Positions 11,906-24,099 of a stretch of DNA of 64,000 bases are shown piece after piece; position 1 is the stretch's first letter, and every line of letters starts with the position of its first letter. A model generated the notes under the pieces. The model had not been told where the DNA came from, searched no databases, and saw nothing but the letters and a program-made list of their open reading frames with translations. The stretch comes from Calliopum simillimum (lineage: Eukaryota; Arthropoda; Insecta; Diptera; Lauxaniidae). The DNA lies in the NCBI GenBank assembly GCA_951812925.1, contig OX638368.1, positions 149,282,492 through 149,346,491 of the forward strand, given 5' to 3'. The translations under genes were made by a program, and so were the position numbers.

Positions 11906-12544
11906 CACCCATTAGACTGGCCCAAAATTTGTAGGAAAAATTTTAAAATCGTAAATCCAAAAGTTTACGCGCGGAAAAACATGTAGTTGGGGCTAAAAAT
12001 AACTATGAATTTTTTGATATGAGATCCGGTTATTCTAAATCTACCCGGGTTTAGTTCCTTTATCAGAGAAACGCAGAAATCTGACCTTTTTTTCTTTATT
12101 TTTACAAATAATTTAAAAATCATAAAAAATTTTAAAATCATATATGGGCTAATCCTGCGTTGCGAACGTTACATTCGTACGCATATTTTTTAATCCTGAA
12201 GGCGCTCTGAATGTTAAATTCTTAATTTACCTGCAGTAGTATGTTACCATTTGAGAGAACTTTTAAAGGGCATTTAAAAACATTTCCTGGCTTGTATCAC
12301 TTACAATATAATCGTGCATTAAGTGCTGTTCGAACGTTACAAAAAACAGAAGTCGTTGTGTAGATCAATGTACATTTTCAAAATTTTTAGCGAATTTTCC
12401 AGTATAAACAAAAAAGGCAAAATCCTCCAAAGAAAGAAGAATATTTGAGTATATTGAAACTGCTTTTGAGGGAATCAAAGAGTCCTTCGTTCATACAAAA
12501 ATTTTGCTTTTGTGTGTTGCGCACGTTACGTTGCGAACGTTACA

Positions 12545-12960
12545 ATTTTTATTATACATATATACATAGGCTAACGAAAATTGATGCAGCCCCTTATTAA
12601 ATAACTTAAACACATTATATTTGCTTTATTTATCTCTGGAAAAGGTTGAAAAGAAGTGCAGTGCTCACAAAAGTAAAATTTTTTCTTGGCACCGCATCTC
12701 ACGGTGAAAATACGCTGTTGCAGCTCAACCACTGGATCGATTTTTATGAAATGTGGAATGCAACCTTATTAAAGACGTTTTGTTATGTAGCTGCCAATGC
12801 CATGCCCCTAAAGGCGAAATGCATTGCAGCGGCTAAGCCGTTGCACCAATTTTTAAGAAACTCGTAATAAAGAATGAACCCTTAGAAAAACTCTTAGTTA
12901 TTTAAGTGCGATCCCACTCACCTAATGGCAAAATGCGCTGTTACGACAGCTTTATAATTT
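12545..12960 (+). repeat. Diverged copy of the 9-kb Helitron-like repeat
   Basis: TACATATATACATAGGCTAA corresponds to the 5' end of the 8960 element. AAAGGTTGAAAAGAAGTGCA corresponds to AAAGGTTGTGAAGAGGAGCA near 9049, and CATCTCACGGTGAAAATACG to the unit phrase CTCACGGCTAAACCGCTG. About two and a half degraded units follow. The 3' end with hairpin and CTAG is missing. Confidence 0.6.
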
Positions 12961-13863
12961 TGCTCTTGGTTGACCTTTTTTCGGATTTGCCCATAAGCTT
13001 TTTTCCCTTTTCTTCTTGTATTAAATATAGGTATTCAACATAATAAGCCTTAGTCTACCTCTCTTATTTATTTTTCATCTGGAAAATTTTCGAAATCGGC
13101 ACTATTTGCGATCACAAAACACAATCTTAACTACCTTTTATCAAATACTACATTCAATCGCCTTTTCAATGAGCTCAAAATGTCTAAAATCAATGGAAAT
13201 AGCTGGACATTCGATGTCATCGAAACTCGTAAAATTGCAAAATCCCAGGAATTCATGAGAATTTTGCTAACATTAACCATTGCAACCATTCGTTGTCTAT
13301 TTCAAATATGTAAAATAAATGTCATATCATGCCACCGCAGGTCCTGGGAACAAACACTTTCTTGTTACTTGAGGCTTTATCTATAAGAATATAGGATGAG
13401 TTTTCGCTACCCATGATTTATTCATTTATGATTTATAATTTTTCCCACAAATTTTGGGCCAGTCCCACCATAACTTTCAACTCTGATCATATTAAACTAC
13501 ATATTCAGAATTTGTGATTGTTTTATGAAAAAGTTTAAAATTCGTCGATTTTTGCAACAATTTCGTCATTTTTTCTCCAAAAAGGATGTGAAATCCAAAA
13601 AAATGTAGGGCGGCACTCAAAAATAAAAATAAATATCAAAAATGGATTCCTTGAGCCCCGGAAACACAATTGGCCAGAGAAAATAATGTGTTTTTGTGTT
13701 TTTTCTACAACATCTTTTTGTAAAAAAACCTAAATTGAAAAATAGGGAGGCTCGAAATTCATTTTAGAGGTATGGTTTTGTAGGCAAAAATTCTTAAAAT
13801 GATCCAAAGAACACCGTGAGGGGGTACGCAACTTTCCAAAATAATTTGATACGCCCTAATGTA

Positions 13864-16240
13864 CATATATGACTTTACCAATGCTTCTTTAACAACTTGG
13901 GCAATTTACATTTGAAGAATGTGTAGATATACCGAAGTGTATTAGTTTTTGTCTTAGGTCAGCTTAAGGCCAATGTGAAATTGTTGTAACCAAATGAAAA
14001 TAAAAACTAACAACAAAAAAATGTATCTTATCTGAAGTAAAAAAAAAATCAATATCTTTTAGGCCTACCGATTGGTTTTTACTAAATTGCTTCTCTTTTC
14101 CACAAGCAGTTCAAAAATTCATTAAGGACATTTTGAGGTTAGATTTTATATAGCTTAAAAAATTGAAACAAAATTTATTTTATATCATCAATTTGTTTGT
14201 CTTCTGTTTCAATTTTCTATTGTAATAAAATAAATTTCATGTTGAAAGTAAATAAATTAAGCTTTCTGTTAACTGCTACACAACGGTATAAAGTTTTGCT
14301 CATGATCGTGAAGTAGCATAAAACTAAATCTTCCATAGAATATGTCTTTATTAACTTGACAAACCAACAAAACATAATGTTAATAACACTTGAAACTATT
14401 TAATCGTGTTAAACAAATTTTTGCGTTTTCGTACCCTATGCAAAGGATGTAAGGATATATTAAGTTTTTCCTTTCATTTGTAACGCTCAGACGGGTGTTC
14501 ATAGAAGATAGTGATAAATATATATTAATGATGAGCAATCCAAGATCATAGCAGTTTTGAAACTATATCAGCATCTTGGCCTCGAAAAATGACCAAGACC
14601 AAGAATAATTTGACCCATCACCAATATCTATTGTTACTTATATAAAAAAATCATTTCTGGTAGCTGCTATGCACACATTTTAGCTATATTAACAGCAGTA
14701 TATCCTGTAAATCTGGTGGACAGAATCATCGAGAATAGCTGAATCTATCTCTTGAATATTGTTTGTAACGCTTTAAAAGCAGAATTTCTTTCCTGCCACA
14801 GATATATAAGACGGAGACATCATTTATTGCTTTCAAACGAAGATCTAGACTTTACTGTGAATATTTAAAGCTATTTTAAGAAGACATTATGAAACCCATG
14901 GAATACGGTCGTAGAACTATAACAGTGCAATCTTGGATTTCATGATTTCTGCGTTTTAGTATTTGCGAAAAACCAACCAAATTTCTCAAAAATAAGTACC
15001 AAAAAAATTCCACATAAAAACTTCAGGCTCTGACAAAAAACTAGACTAACTGGGATGAGGCTATTCCCACAAAATTTACAATTAAAAAACTATATGCTAT
15101 CACAGTTAGATGTAGTTTGAAAACTCCGCATTTAAATTTTACTTTTCAACTATGATGCAATGTAGGGTATTCAAATTTTTCCCAAGCCAAAGCTAATACT
15201 CTTACAAATTTCTTTTTCTACTTCTTCCTTACATTTGTCGTTGTCCTTATTTGCCTCAATACGCGTTGCCACTTTAAACAAACGCTGGCAAAATGAACCT
15301 CTTTTTACACTTGATAAATTTTATTGTTTCCAAACAATTGAAGATTTCAAGTTGACTTGACTGACGCGTTACTTTGACAACCACAAAAACGACTGAATGC
15401 GATGTAAATAAACCAAAATTGACTTGCGATTCAGTGAATGGTTGAATGAATTGAGAGTATGAATGAATTAGCTTCATGTGCGAGAGGAGAGGAAAGAGGC
15501 GCTGCGATGACAAGAAAAATGTTATCTATTGCTCTATTGACCTTTTGCTAGATATAACCAAATTGTGGTAGATACATAGTTTAGCAAAAACGAGAAAACA
15601 TTCAGCAATTTAAGCTTGAATATTCCATAGCATAACTAGAGCAGTCAACTTATTTTGAGTGCAAATTAGGAGATTCTTACCCAAATATTAGGAGTTTGAT
15701 ATTAAAATCAATACAAGTAAAAATACACTGATGTTTCCAGTTTTTGACATTTAATCTATTCGAAACATTTATAATTGTGTACATATGCAAAGGAATAAAT
15801 AACTAAATTAATCGTCCTGATTCGGCATTGTTCTCGGACTTTTTTGGACCAACATCCCTTGAAGTCGTATTTTTCCTGAAATTCGGTCATCCGCGGGAAA
15901 TCAGGAGATAATTAAGGAGACCAGATTGAAACTAAGTAGTCTCCTGACAAAAATAGTATAGCTGGCTGGTTTAAGTATAAGCATGATAAATGTTTCTACA
16001 TTCTTTTGATATTTATCGATGACTTGATATTTTATATAAAATGACTGCTATTAATATTTATCACTGAGAAAAAAATAAAAGGAAACTGTTAAATACAACC
16101 TGAGATTCTGATGATTGGTTCCAATTGAAACTTTTTTTATGCGTCAGTTTTTTGAATAAAACAGAAATAAGATTTATGAATCTTGACGCGATTGGTGACG
16201 TAAACTTCAAATTCATAATTGTATTTTGGAATTGTCCCAG
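13864..16240. other. Intergenic, no gene seen
   Basis: AT-rich sequence with scattered open frames, the longest at 15274-15513 on the minus strand; none has a recognisable domain, signal peptide or splice context. Confidence 0.4.
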
Positions 16241-16269
16241 TGGGAGAAAGAGCAGTCAAATAGGCATGA

Positions 16270-16885
16270 TAGTAGGACTTCTTTGAGTGCCAGTAGGCCT
16301 GCAGCCTTTGCTTCTTTTTCCCTTTCTTTTTTACACATGATGTCATTGGGCGCCAGGGCCTGGAACTCTCGCTTCTAAAAGAAGGCAGTAAAGCAGTCCT
16401 TTTACGATCGCTTCTAATATGAAAGGACAGAAACAGGCATGTTACCTTCCCTTCTTTCTTTCTTTCTTTATTACACATGTTGTCATTAGGCGCCAAGTCC
16501 TGGGATTTATGATTCTATAAAGAAGGCAGCAAGGCAGGCCTTCTACAATTGCTTCTAATATGAAAGGGTAGAAACAGGCATGATGCATTCTCTTCTTTAT
16601 CTCTTTCTTTTTTACACATGATGAAAAGATATTTTAGTAGTACTTTTATTAAATATGTTAAGAGTTTTAATGTCTGAAAAAAACTAAAAAAAAATAAACA
16701 ATGTAGCCTTCTATCATCGCTTTTATTAGAAAAGGTCAGAAGCAGGCATGCTGCCTTCTCTTCATTCTCTATTTTTTTTTTACACATGATGTCTTTGGGC
16801 ACCAAGACATGACACGCCTGCTTTCACAAAGAAGGGAGCAATGAAGGCCTAAGAAGGCATCAGAGAATGTTTAAAAGATCTTAAA
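16270..16885. repeat. ~140-bp tandem repeat, four units
   Basis: ACACATG starts at 16333, 16473, 16614 and 16782, so units are about 140, 141 and 168 bp. Each unit has GAAGGCAG..AG.CAG, CGCTTCTAATATGAAAGG, AACAGGCATG and a CTTCTTTCTCTTTC pyrimidine run before the next ACACATG. The third unit carries an AT-rich insertion near 16625-16700. Minus-strand open frames at 16137-16496 and 16515-16805 are translations of this array, as their repeated CKKE..K.E..ACLFL..H segments show. Confidence 0.85.
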
Positions 16886-16889
16886 GAAG

Positions 16890-19043
16890 GCAAGAATGAA
16901 AGCATGCTTTTAAGCAGGCATTGAGCATTCTCCGATTGGGGTGTTTGGGAATCATAATAGTAGAGATAAACATAAATAAAATCTCTGCTGTTAATTCGAA
17001 ACAAAAGGAATAGCAATAGCAATAGGACAAAACGAATCAAATGACTGATTTTCAAATGCTTACAACTTTAAAGTTAAGTCAAGAATCGAAATTTTATTCG
17101 TTGCGCTAAAACGAACGCTTAAGTCAGAGCAAGATCTTCATAAAGAGTTTCAATCGGTTGATGTTAACGATTGACTTTCAGCCACTAGATTTGTTTCTTC
17201 TTTCATGCCAAGGCCTTAAGAGTGATTTGGTTAAAAAGTTACGGATATTGCCTTTACTGAAGATCATGCTAATGACTAACGCTTACTTAAGTTTTGTAAT
17301 TTTTTTAAATCCTTTCAACTTATTAAATTTTTATTTTTTTTTTTTTATTTTGAATTTGTTGGATAACTCAGTTTTTGGACTTATTCAATTTTGTATAATC
17401 TGAAAATGGTTTTTTTTTTATTATTTCCCATTTTGTTACAACTTCGACATTGAAATATTGTTGACACATTTCGAAAATTCGATCGAGCATAATATCAATG
17501 AACAGCTGAACGATGGGAATTGTTTGCGCCACAGAAATCCAACGTCCTTGAAGCTATACATACCAAAATCTCTCACTCACCAACAATTATTCTGATTCTG
17601 TATTTTGTCTAAATGTGTCAGCAAGCATTTGTATTTCTATAATTTGCTATTATTACTTTCGTACATACCTAACGAGGAAATTCAGAAGTGAGACAAAGTG
17701 CAGCTAAGTACAATAGTGCAAATACTTTTCAGAGCAATAGTGGACACAAATTAACCTCAATAGTCTTGTAAGATTTGCAATGATAGTGTTAAAGTAGTTT
17801 GAATTGTCCAGCTAGTTTTCCTAACAAGGCTTTAAGAATGTTCTTAATTTGTTTTCATAAGAAACACGTTTTCTAAACACATAATATATTTGGGAGGAAA
17901 ATTAAAGTGCTTTGTTTTGACTCAAATAAATTTAAATTTATAAAAATATATAACATGAGCGAAGCAAAGTTTTGATGCAAAAGAGGCTAAACAATTTCCA
18001 ACGGGGCTAAAGTTCAATGTATGCATATTGATATTGATCGCATCGTATCCATACAAGTGTAAAAATGTATAGTTACACAGTTTAAGTGTAGGTATCCTGT
18101 GAGCAGCAAGAATAGTGTCAATTGTGGCAGTCGAATTGGGAAAACATTTGGAAAAAGATTTAAATTCTTTTTCACAGTTCAGTAAATCAATTCGTTTGGG
18201 AAAAATTCGTTTTTTTATTTTGTTTGCTTTTCCTTTAATCCTACTCTTTTACATTTGTTTTCTCTTTCACTAATTCCCAAGGCAGTAGCCGCTTGTGGAA
18301 TCGTATTAAATTGAAAATATGTTTTTGCTGCTATTGACCCTGAAAGCTTTCGTTTACGTATTAAATGAAGCAAAGTCAATAAGTTTGTGTGAAAATGATG
18401 CACGTTACACTATCAAGCCAATGCCAAAGCCAATGGATGGGTCAGTTAAAAAAAGTGAATGAAAATGAAGCCGCACAATTTAAATGGAAAATTATTTGAT
18501 GCTGAAATATTTTTTGTTGCTTTTAATTTTTATTTCATCGTTTCACAGGTAAATTGTTGAAAGATTAAAAAGTTCCTTGCTTAAGCGAGGATGTTATCTA
18601 CACTTAATTGCATTTTACTTTAGATTTAATTGTAAAAAATTTACAGTTTATGTAAAAATGTAATTTTTTAAGTATGAGTCTTAATTTCGTTTCATAAAAA
18701 TGCTACTACACACCTGGAAACTTTTTTGTCCGAAAAATAGTTTTTGAGTTATTTGCTTAAAAATTACCTTTTTGATCTTTGAACCCCCATCACTTTTGCG
18801 AAAAAAATATTTTTTCCAAGTTATGAAAATGGAACTTTTGAGTGCCAAAATAGTGTTTTTAAGAAAAATTATTGCAATTTTTTTTTTTTGTTTGGCATCA
18901 GACTTTCCAAGACCCCCCTCTGTCACACTTTGTCAAAAATTTATGAACGCCCCCTTATGAACAGCCCCTTAAATAAAAATATAATGTTGAGTAAAAAGAA
19001 AGTTTAGAAAAGTGCGCTAAGTTCAAACAATTTTTTTTTTTTT
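16890..19043. other. Intergenic, no gene seen
   Basis: AT-rich sequence without a supportable gene. A GGGGCTGTTCATAAGGGGGC repeat end (minus strand) is at 18890-18972, and its partner end was not located. Confidence 0.4.
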
Positions 19044-19197
19044 CATATCGTGGTCTGAGTTCTCTTTTTCCCCATACGCATATTCGTTATAAAAGCAAAA
19101 TCAAATAACCTGTGTCGACACAAACACAAGATATTTGATTTTAATTTTTTTAAACGAATATGCGTATGGGGCAAAAGAGAACTCAGGTTATGATATA
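19044..19197. mobile_element. Short hairpin MITE-like palindrome
   Basis: TGAGTTCTCTTTTTCCCCAT and ACGCATATTCGTT on the left pair with AACGAATATGCGT and ATGGGGCAAAAGAGAACTCA on the right. The outer phrases CATATCGTGG and TAACCTGAG also pair partly. The loop holds CTGTGTCGACACAAAC. The hairpin adjoins the C-terminal end of the mariner relic at 19205. Confidence 0.65.
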
Positions 19198-19204
19198 TCA
19201 AAAT

Positions 19205-19660
19205 AACTTTATTGAGTCAAATATTTTCCATTGTTACTGACGACCTCTCGCTATTTTTTGGGCAAAACCATAATACCGTCCTAAAAGAATTTTTGGGGTT
19301 TCTGCTTGAAAAACTCGTACAAGACCTTTTTGCAATTCTCTAGGGAATTCAATTTTACGCCATCAAGAGAATTCTGCAATGATTGATAATCCAAGGGTGC
19401 AAGGTTCTATCTGTATGGACTATGCGTTAAAACTTTTCAGCTAAGCTCCCTCAGCGATTTCGCGAATGCTTATGAGTCGGTGCATGATCGATCAATTTAG
19501 GTACGTCTTTCACATCAAAATTACCAGAGCGGTATCGATCATACCATTTTCCAACTGTCCTTCCCGATATAGTACCTTTTCTGCGGGCCTTCGCGGCCGT
19601 ATAGTGCTTTTTGAAGAAATAAGGTAAAATGTAACGAATTTTTGTCGATTCTGCACTCAT
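19205..19660 (-). pseudogene. mariner transposase, internally deleted
   Basis: On the minus strand the N-terminus starts at 19660 with MSAESTKIRYILPYFFKK, then GTISGRTVGKWYDRYRSGNF, the paired helix-turn-helix region of mariner transposases. Below 19440 the reading resumes in C-terminal sequence: LDGVKLNSLENCKKVLYEFF, KQKPQKFF, a stop, DGIMVLPKK, a stop, and REVVSNNGKYLTQ. All three catalytic aspartates lie in the missing middle, so it cannot be active. The gene is about 456 bp where a full mariner gene is near 1040. Clear TIRs were not found; the hairpin at 19044-19197 sits where the 3' end should be. Confidence 0.85.
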
Positions 19661-19739
19661 TTCATTGATGTTAAAACAGTTTAGTTATGAAGAAATGTTA
19701 ATATGTGAAAATTGTTTATGATTTTCAGAGATGCCAACT

Positions 19740-21450
19740 GCCTTTAGCAACAAAGAGATGCCAGACCAGTAGTCACAGAGTTATGGTACTTTAAACTTTG
19801 CTATTTCACTTTTATAAAATTTCTTTTTACTCGCATTATTATATATTATATTTGTATTGATCTCAGAACCAAAATACCAATAATTTATTATCTATTGCAT
19901 TCGTCGAGGAAAATTTCAATAAAAAATGATTGTTAACTTTTGTGAAACTTTACGAAAACATTTACGTTGATGGTGCTAGGAGCACAGAACTACATTTATT
20001 ATGTCTGTACAAAGCTAATCCCTTTTCTCGTTGTAAAGGTTGAAAAAAGTGCTAATATTTAATCCAAGAAAGTTTCAGCAAAGAATGCAAGGATGAATTC
20101 TAAACAAAGCGTTATCACCAACAAAAGCTCCGATGTGCTAATTACAGCCTTGAGTTATGTGTGTAGCAGTTTTGCTTATGCCATTGTGAAGACTTCAGAG
20201 TGAGGGAGAGCATCTAAAAAGCAAAGAACAAACATAAAAAATTACATGAAATTTAAAATGCATAGAAATTTTAATGTCTGGAGTTTATTGTTTTTTCTAC
20301 ACGAAAAAAAAAATGAATTTTTACTTAAGTGCGTTGGAAGCAAAAAAACACTACCATGAGCTGCCAGCTGAGCACAAAAACATTCAATCAATTTGATTTG
20401 CATGCTGTGACAATGCCAAAAGCAAAAGCAGCATCAAAAACACTAACAAAAACTGCTTTACATTTCCGCTTCCGGTTGCAAACAAATTTATACCGTTTGC
20501 AAGAAGTGCACCCGCCAAGTACTGCTCACTCGTCTTAACGAAAATTTGAACTCTTGATTTAACTTGAATTAAAGTCGAAATTGAAGAAACTGTGTACGAT
20601 GTACAATTCCTTCCATTTGCAACATGCAGCAGTGATGTAGACAGAATATGAGCCAGTCGCTTGAAAAACGTAACACGGGTGATGGGTGAACGAACGAACG
20701 AACGTCTTGCAAATCGAATGTTTATGGAAGTGCAAAAATTCTTGCTGCATTTGGCCGACATTTCAATTTGCATTTGACAAAAGAGCGCACTGTTCATAAG
20801 ATGATGTCAAATGGAAATCGCAGCAGCGCTAGAGTCAAAACGTAAGGACTGGTTACAATAAATAGTTGTTTTGTACAAATAAACATATAGTGAAAAACAA
20901 AAAGTGACGCGCATACATGACAATAAGAGAATGATGATGAAGCTACAGAAACTTGCAGGCAGATCAAATCAAAAAGATGCGCAACATGTTGCTCATTTAA
21001 TACAAAAAAAAAAACATATGTGACAATATATGTTAACATTTGCGAAAAAATGGAAATTTGTATGAGACACTTTTCAATTTCGTTAAGTGCTACAATTTTC
21101 CTAAAATGTACCAACATATGTTTTTATGCATATTTCAAAATAAATGTGGAAAAAGCTAACATACCTGCAAGCATTTTGAAATTTTAATAAAATGAATGTT
21201 ACTTACTTAAGCAAAGTAATGCCATTTTGTCAACGATGCATAGAAGTATTAGGAATTTCATTAATACCAAGTGCAATAACTTCAAGAAACTTGCAGCTGC
21301 ACATTCTGTGGGAACTCAGCCACTGCATTCTGGATAAAAATATCTTTTGTAGAGAATGTAGTTTTCTATAAATAGATCGTTTACGGTTTTTTTTTTTGTA
21401 ACAATTTCTTATTTAAGAGTTATTGCTATTTAAAAAGTTAAGCACTAACA
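19740..21450. other. Intergenic, no gene seen
   Basis: No supportable gene. A minus-strand frame at 20384-20797 (137 codons) has a hydrophobic end but no recognisable domain, and shares its DNA with open frames in other phases. Confidence 0.4.
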
Positions 21451-21600
21451 TATGAGGCTATGAGCGCAACAGTGCCCTAACCTTTATTTCGTTGATAAAG
21501 CAAAAGCACTTATGCTGAGTCGATAAAAGCACAAGTTATTTGCTTTTGGTTTTTTAACGAAGTGAGAGTTAGGCCACTATTGCGCTCATAGCCTCATATA
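21451..21600. mobile_element. Short hairpin MITE-like palindrome
   Basis: The left arm TATGAGGCTATGAGCGCAAC, then AGTGCCCTAACC, pairs with the right arm GGCCACTATTGCGCTCATAG, then CCTCATATA. TTTCGTT and AACGAAGT pair further in. The total length is 150 bp with no coding capacity. Confidence 0.75.
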
Positions 21601-23445
21601 TGTGGAGCAATTACTAGAAAAAAATTATAAAAAGTGTTCTTCCGAGACCGGAAATATATAGGTGAAATAGCTTGGAAAATATATTTTAATTTTTCACGTA
21701 ATTTTCATTATATATTTCCAAAAATTTCCACCGCAATGGCGTGGCATGGCAAAGGCATTCTTATACCTAAGTGAGCGTAAGAGATTCAAAATAAAATTTT
21801 AATATTTTCAGGTTTCACTCTTGTGTGTATGTGTAATAGAAGCCTCTTTAAAGTAAAATAATTTTGTTTATCTTCTAAAGACAAATGAAGTTTTATCCCA
21901 CGGTAAAGCCCTATTAATTTGTACAATTAAAATTTGCATGTCCTATGTTGAAGGCTATAATAAGAACTTGATAGTCCTGTTTAATGTTTAATATTAGTAG
22001 CAATGTAATCAAAAACATTGCAAAATAGTTAAACTATTGCGACATAAAAAATTGTTTAATTTTATGAAATTTTCTAGATTTTAAAGTTTAAAGTAGGTAA
22101 GCTTGGTCTTGAGTCAATTTTTGTTGCTGGGGACAAGACACGGTAAAGAGTCATTTTCCTGCTATAGAACTCTTGTATTATTGCACAATACATGAATGAC
22201 AACAGATCCAGAAAATGTGAGACAACAATGAATTATAGGTATCATTTACAAGTCAAATTTGACACTTTCTTAGGTTCAAAACAACGATTTTATTTTTTTT
22301 TTTTTTTTGGAATCGCCCATTTACCACGTACCGTAAGTAATAAATACATATTAGAGATTTTTTTTTTTACGGAAGTTCTTGTCCCATCTAAATGGAATTC
22401 ACCCAGATTTTGATTAGAGCATGCATTAACCATTCCTGCTCAAAGTTTGCTTTGACTATTCTGGTATTTGACGTTTGCATGCACCATTTCCTTTTTTAAT
22501 GCCAAAACTAAAAAAAAATTAAATAGTTTTTTCCACTAAATATACTCTAATGCTGCCATATTAAACTTGTAGAAACCAGGAGGTTGTTGTTGCTGTTATT
22601 TTATTTTTGAGCCTTCAAATCAGAACAACTTCAGTGGAGACTCACTTTGCCAATGGCTCTACCTAAAACAAATAAACAGAATTAAAACAGTTGCAGTATC
22701 AGCTTTTAAAATTGTCTTCCCAAAGGATTTTCACACTAACTCAGTGTTGGTAATAGCGCGTGATTTCTGCATTTGTATGCCCCGTATCCTTTTTTGTTGC
22801 TGCAAGTATGGTGTGCTGTGTTGATTGCAACATTTATAAATCTTTTTTTGCATATTGGCTCCCAGTTAACATTTGGAAGATTGTTGACTTTTTTATTTTC
22901 GTGATATATTAAATAAATCAATTTTTGGCGAAATGAAGTAAAATAATGTGACGAAATTTCATACAGCCTCATAAACATTGCCAAAGATCGAAAGTTGGAC
23001 CAAAAACGAGCAAAATTCCTTCATGAAATAAATATACACTAAGAAGCAAAACTGTCAACATGTTTGCTATTTTTGACTTAGTACTGCTATAGCATCCGTT
23101 TTGATTACATGACCAACAAGAAATATGAACCAAATGGAAGCCCAACCTTTCCTCTATTCAAATATGTGAACAATTTTACTGAACTTCTAACCATACAAAA
23201 ATAATGAACAAAAAACCATTTCGAAAACATGTTGACAGTTTTGCACCACTTTATATGATGTGCGTACAAACCTGGTAGGTGAATTTTTCTTAGTTCAAAA
23301 AAAAGATTCCAATAGATTCTGTTGTGCTGATTCCAAAACTGGCCACAGAATCCCTCTACCTTGTCAGAATTTCGAGGTATCCTAAACTTAAAGTGCAAAA
23401 AACGACGATTTTTTAAAGTCAGATTAGGAATGAACATCGACAAAT
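21601..23445. other. Intergenic, no gene seen
   Basis: AT-rich sequence; open frames at 22192-22413, 22736-22984 and 23105-23443 show no recognisable domain. Confidence 0.4.
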
Positions 23446-24022
23446 GAGGAGTGATTTTTCAAAAAGGCGTAAAACCATGTGATGAGAAAAAACTTCTAGG
23501 GGCTGTTTACAGTAACTTATTTTTTTTATGTCTCCAGTGTTATAGTGAGTTGACTAAAGATTCTAATCCCCTTAACATTTTTTTTCGAACATATTTGTAA
23601 TAATTGCATAATGTAAAAAACATTTGGAAATAAGCCCTTTTGTTCTGAAACATTTGGAAATAAGCCCTTTTGTTTCAAAATCTTTCTTATTTCACCAGTT
23701 GGAAATTTAAACTGCTGTCTATAGGCATGGTATGTAAGCGCCTATATAGACTGGGGCATATACAACTTATTAAATGTTTCTTTGCCGACTATTCGAAATA
23801 CGTCTTTTTGTATCAAACTCTAAAAATTTCTATGAAATTATAAGGAAATAAGCCCTATTGTTCCGAAATGCTATTTTTGATCATGATTTTATCTTGGAAA
23901 AATGCATTTTTTATGATGAATTTTGAACTAGAGGATGCATTTTAGCATGGTATTGGCGATGGCATTCTTTGGTTTGTTGGACGTCGCAAGTGGTTTTACG
24001 CCGTTTTAAAAAATCACTCCTC
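23446..24022 (+). mobile_element. MITE, copy 1 (577 bp)
   Basis: The element starts GAGGAGTGATTTTTCAAAAA and ends with the inverted TTTTAAAAAATCACTCCTC. AAAT flanks both sides (23442-23445 and 24023-24026), a possible 4-bp target duplication. A second copy lies inverted at 50072-50600 and shares GAAAAA.CTTCTAGGGGCTGT, TCTCCAGTGT and AAATAAGCC segments throughout. There is no open frame, so it is non-autonomous. A 30-bp internal unit CATTTGGAAATAAGCCCTTT occurs twice at 23621 and 23651. Confidence 0.8.
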
Positions 24023-24029
24023 AAATATA

Positions 24030-24092
24030 TCGCAAATGTCTATTTTTTGGTTGACTCGATTTCGCAAATGTCTATTTTTTGGTTGACTCAAT
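24030..24092. repeat. 32-bp unit, two tandem copies
   Basis: CGCAAATGTCTATTTTTTGG followed by TTGACTC starts at 24031 and 24063, directly beside the MITE end. Confidence 0.85.
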
Positions 24093-24099
24093 ATTATCT

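Larger units (their letters stand above)
11561..13863. mobile_element. Long-TIR DNA element, non-autonomous (2.3 kb)
   Basis: The left arm (about 11561-11940) reads TACATTACGGTGGGTCAATT and continues through GTACCCCCTCACGGTGTTCT, ACCATACCTCTAAAACGAAT and TTTTTGGAGGAAAA to CCCAAAATTTGTAGG. The right arm (about 13444-13863) carries the same phrases inverted, ending CGCCCTAATGTA. The arms are roughly 380-420 bp and visibly diverged by substitutions and indels. TA dinucleotides flank both ends, so a TA target is possible. The 1.5-kb interior holds no transposase; it includes a diverged piece of the Helitron-like repeat at 12545-12960. The superfamily is not determined. Confidence 0.75.

Noticed and set aside
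16137..16805. Two long minus-strand open frames as genes
   Set aside because: They are translations of the 140-bp tandem array; no start context, signal or domain.
20384..20797. 137-codon minus-strand frame as a membrane protein
   Set aside because: Overlaps open frames in other phases, composition follows background, no recognisable domain.
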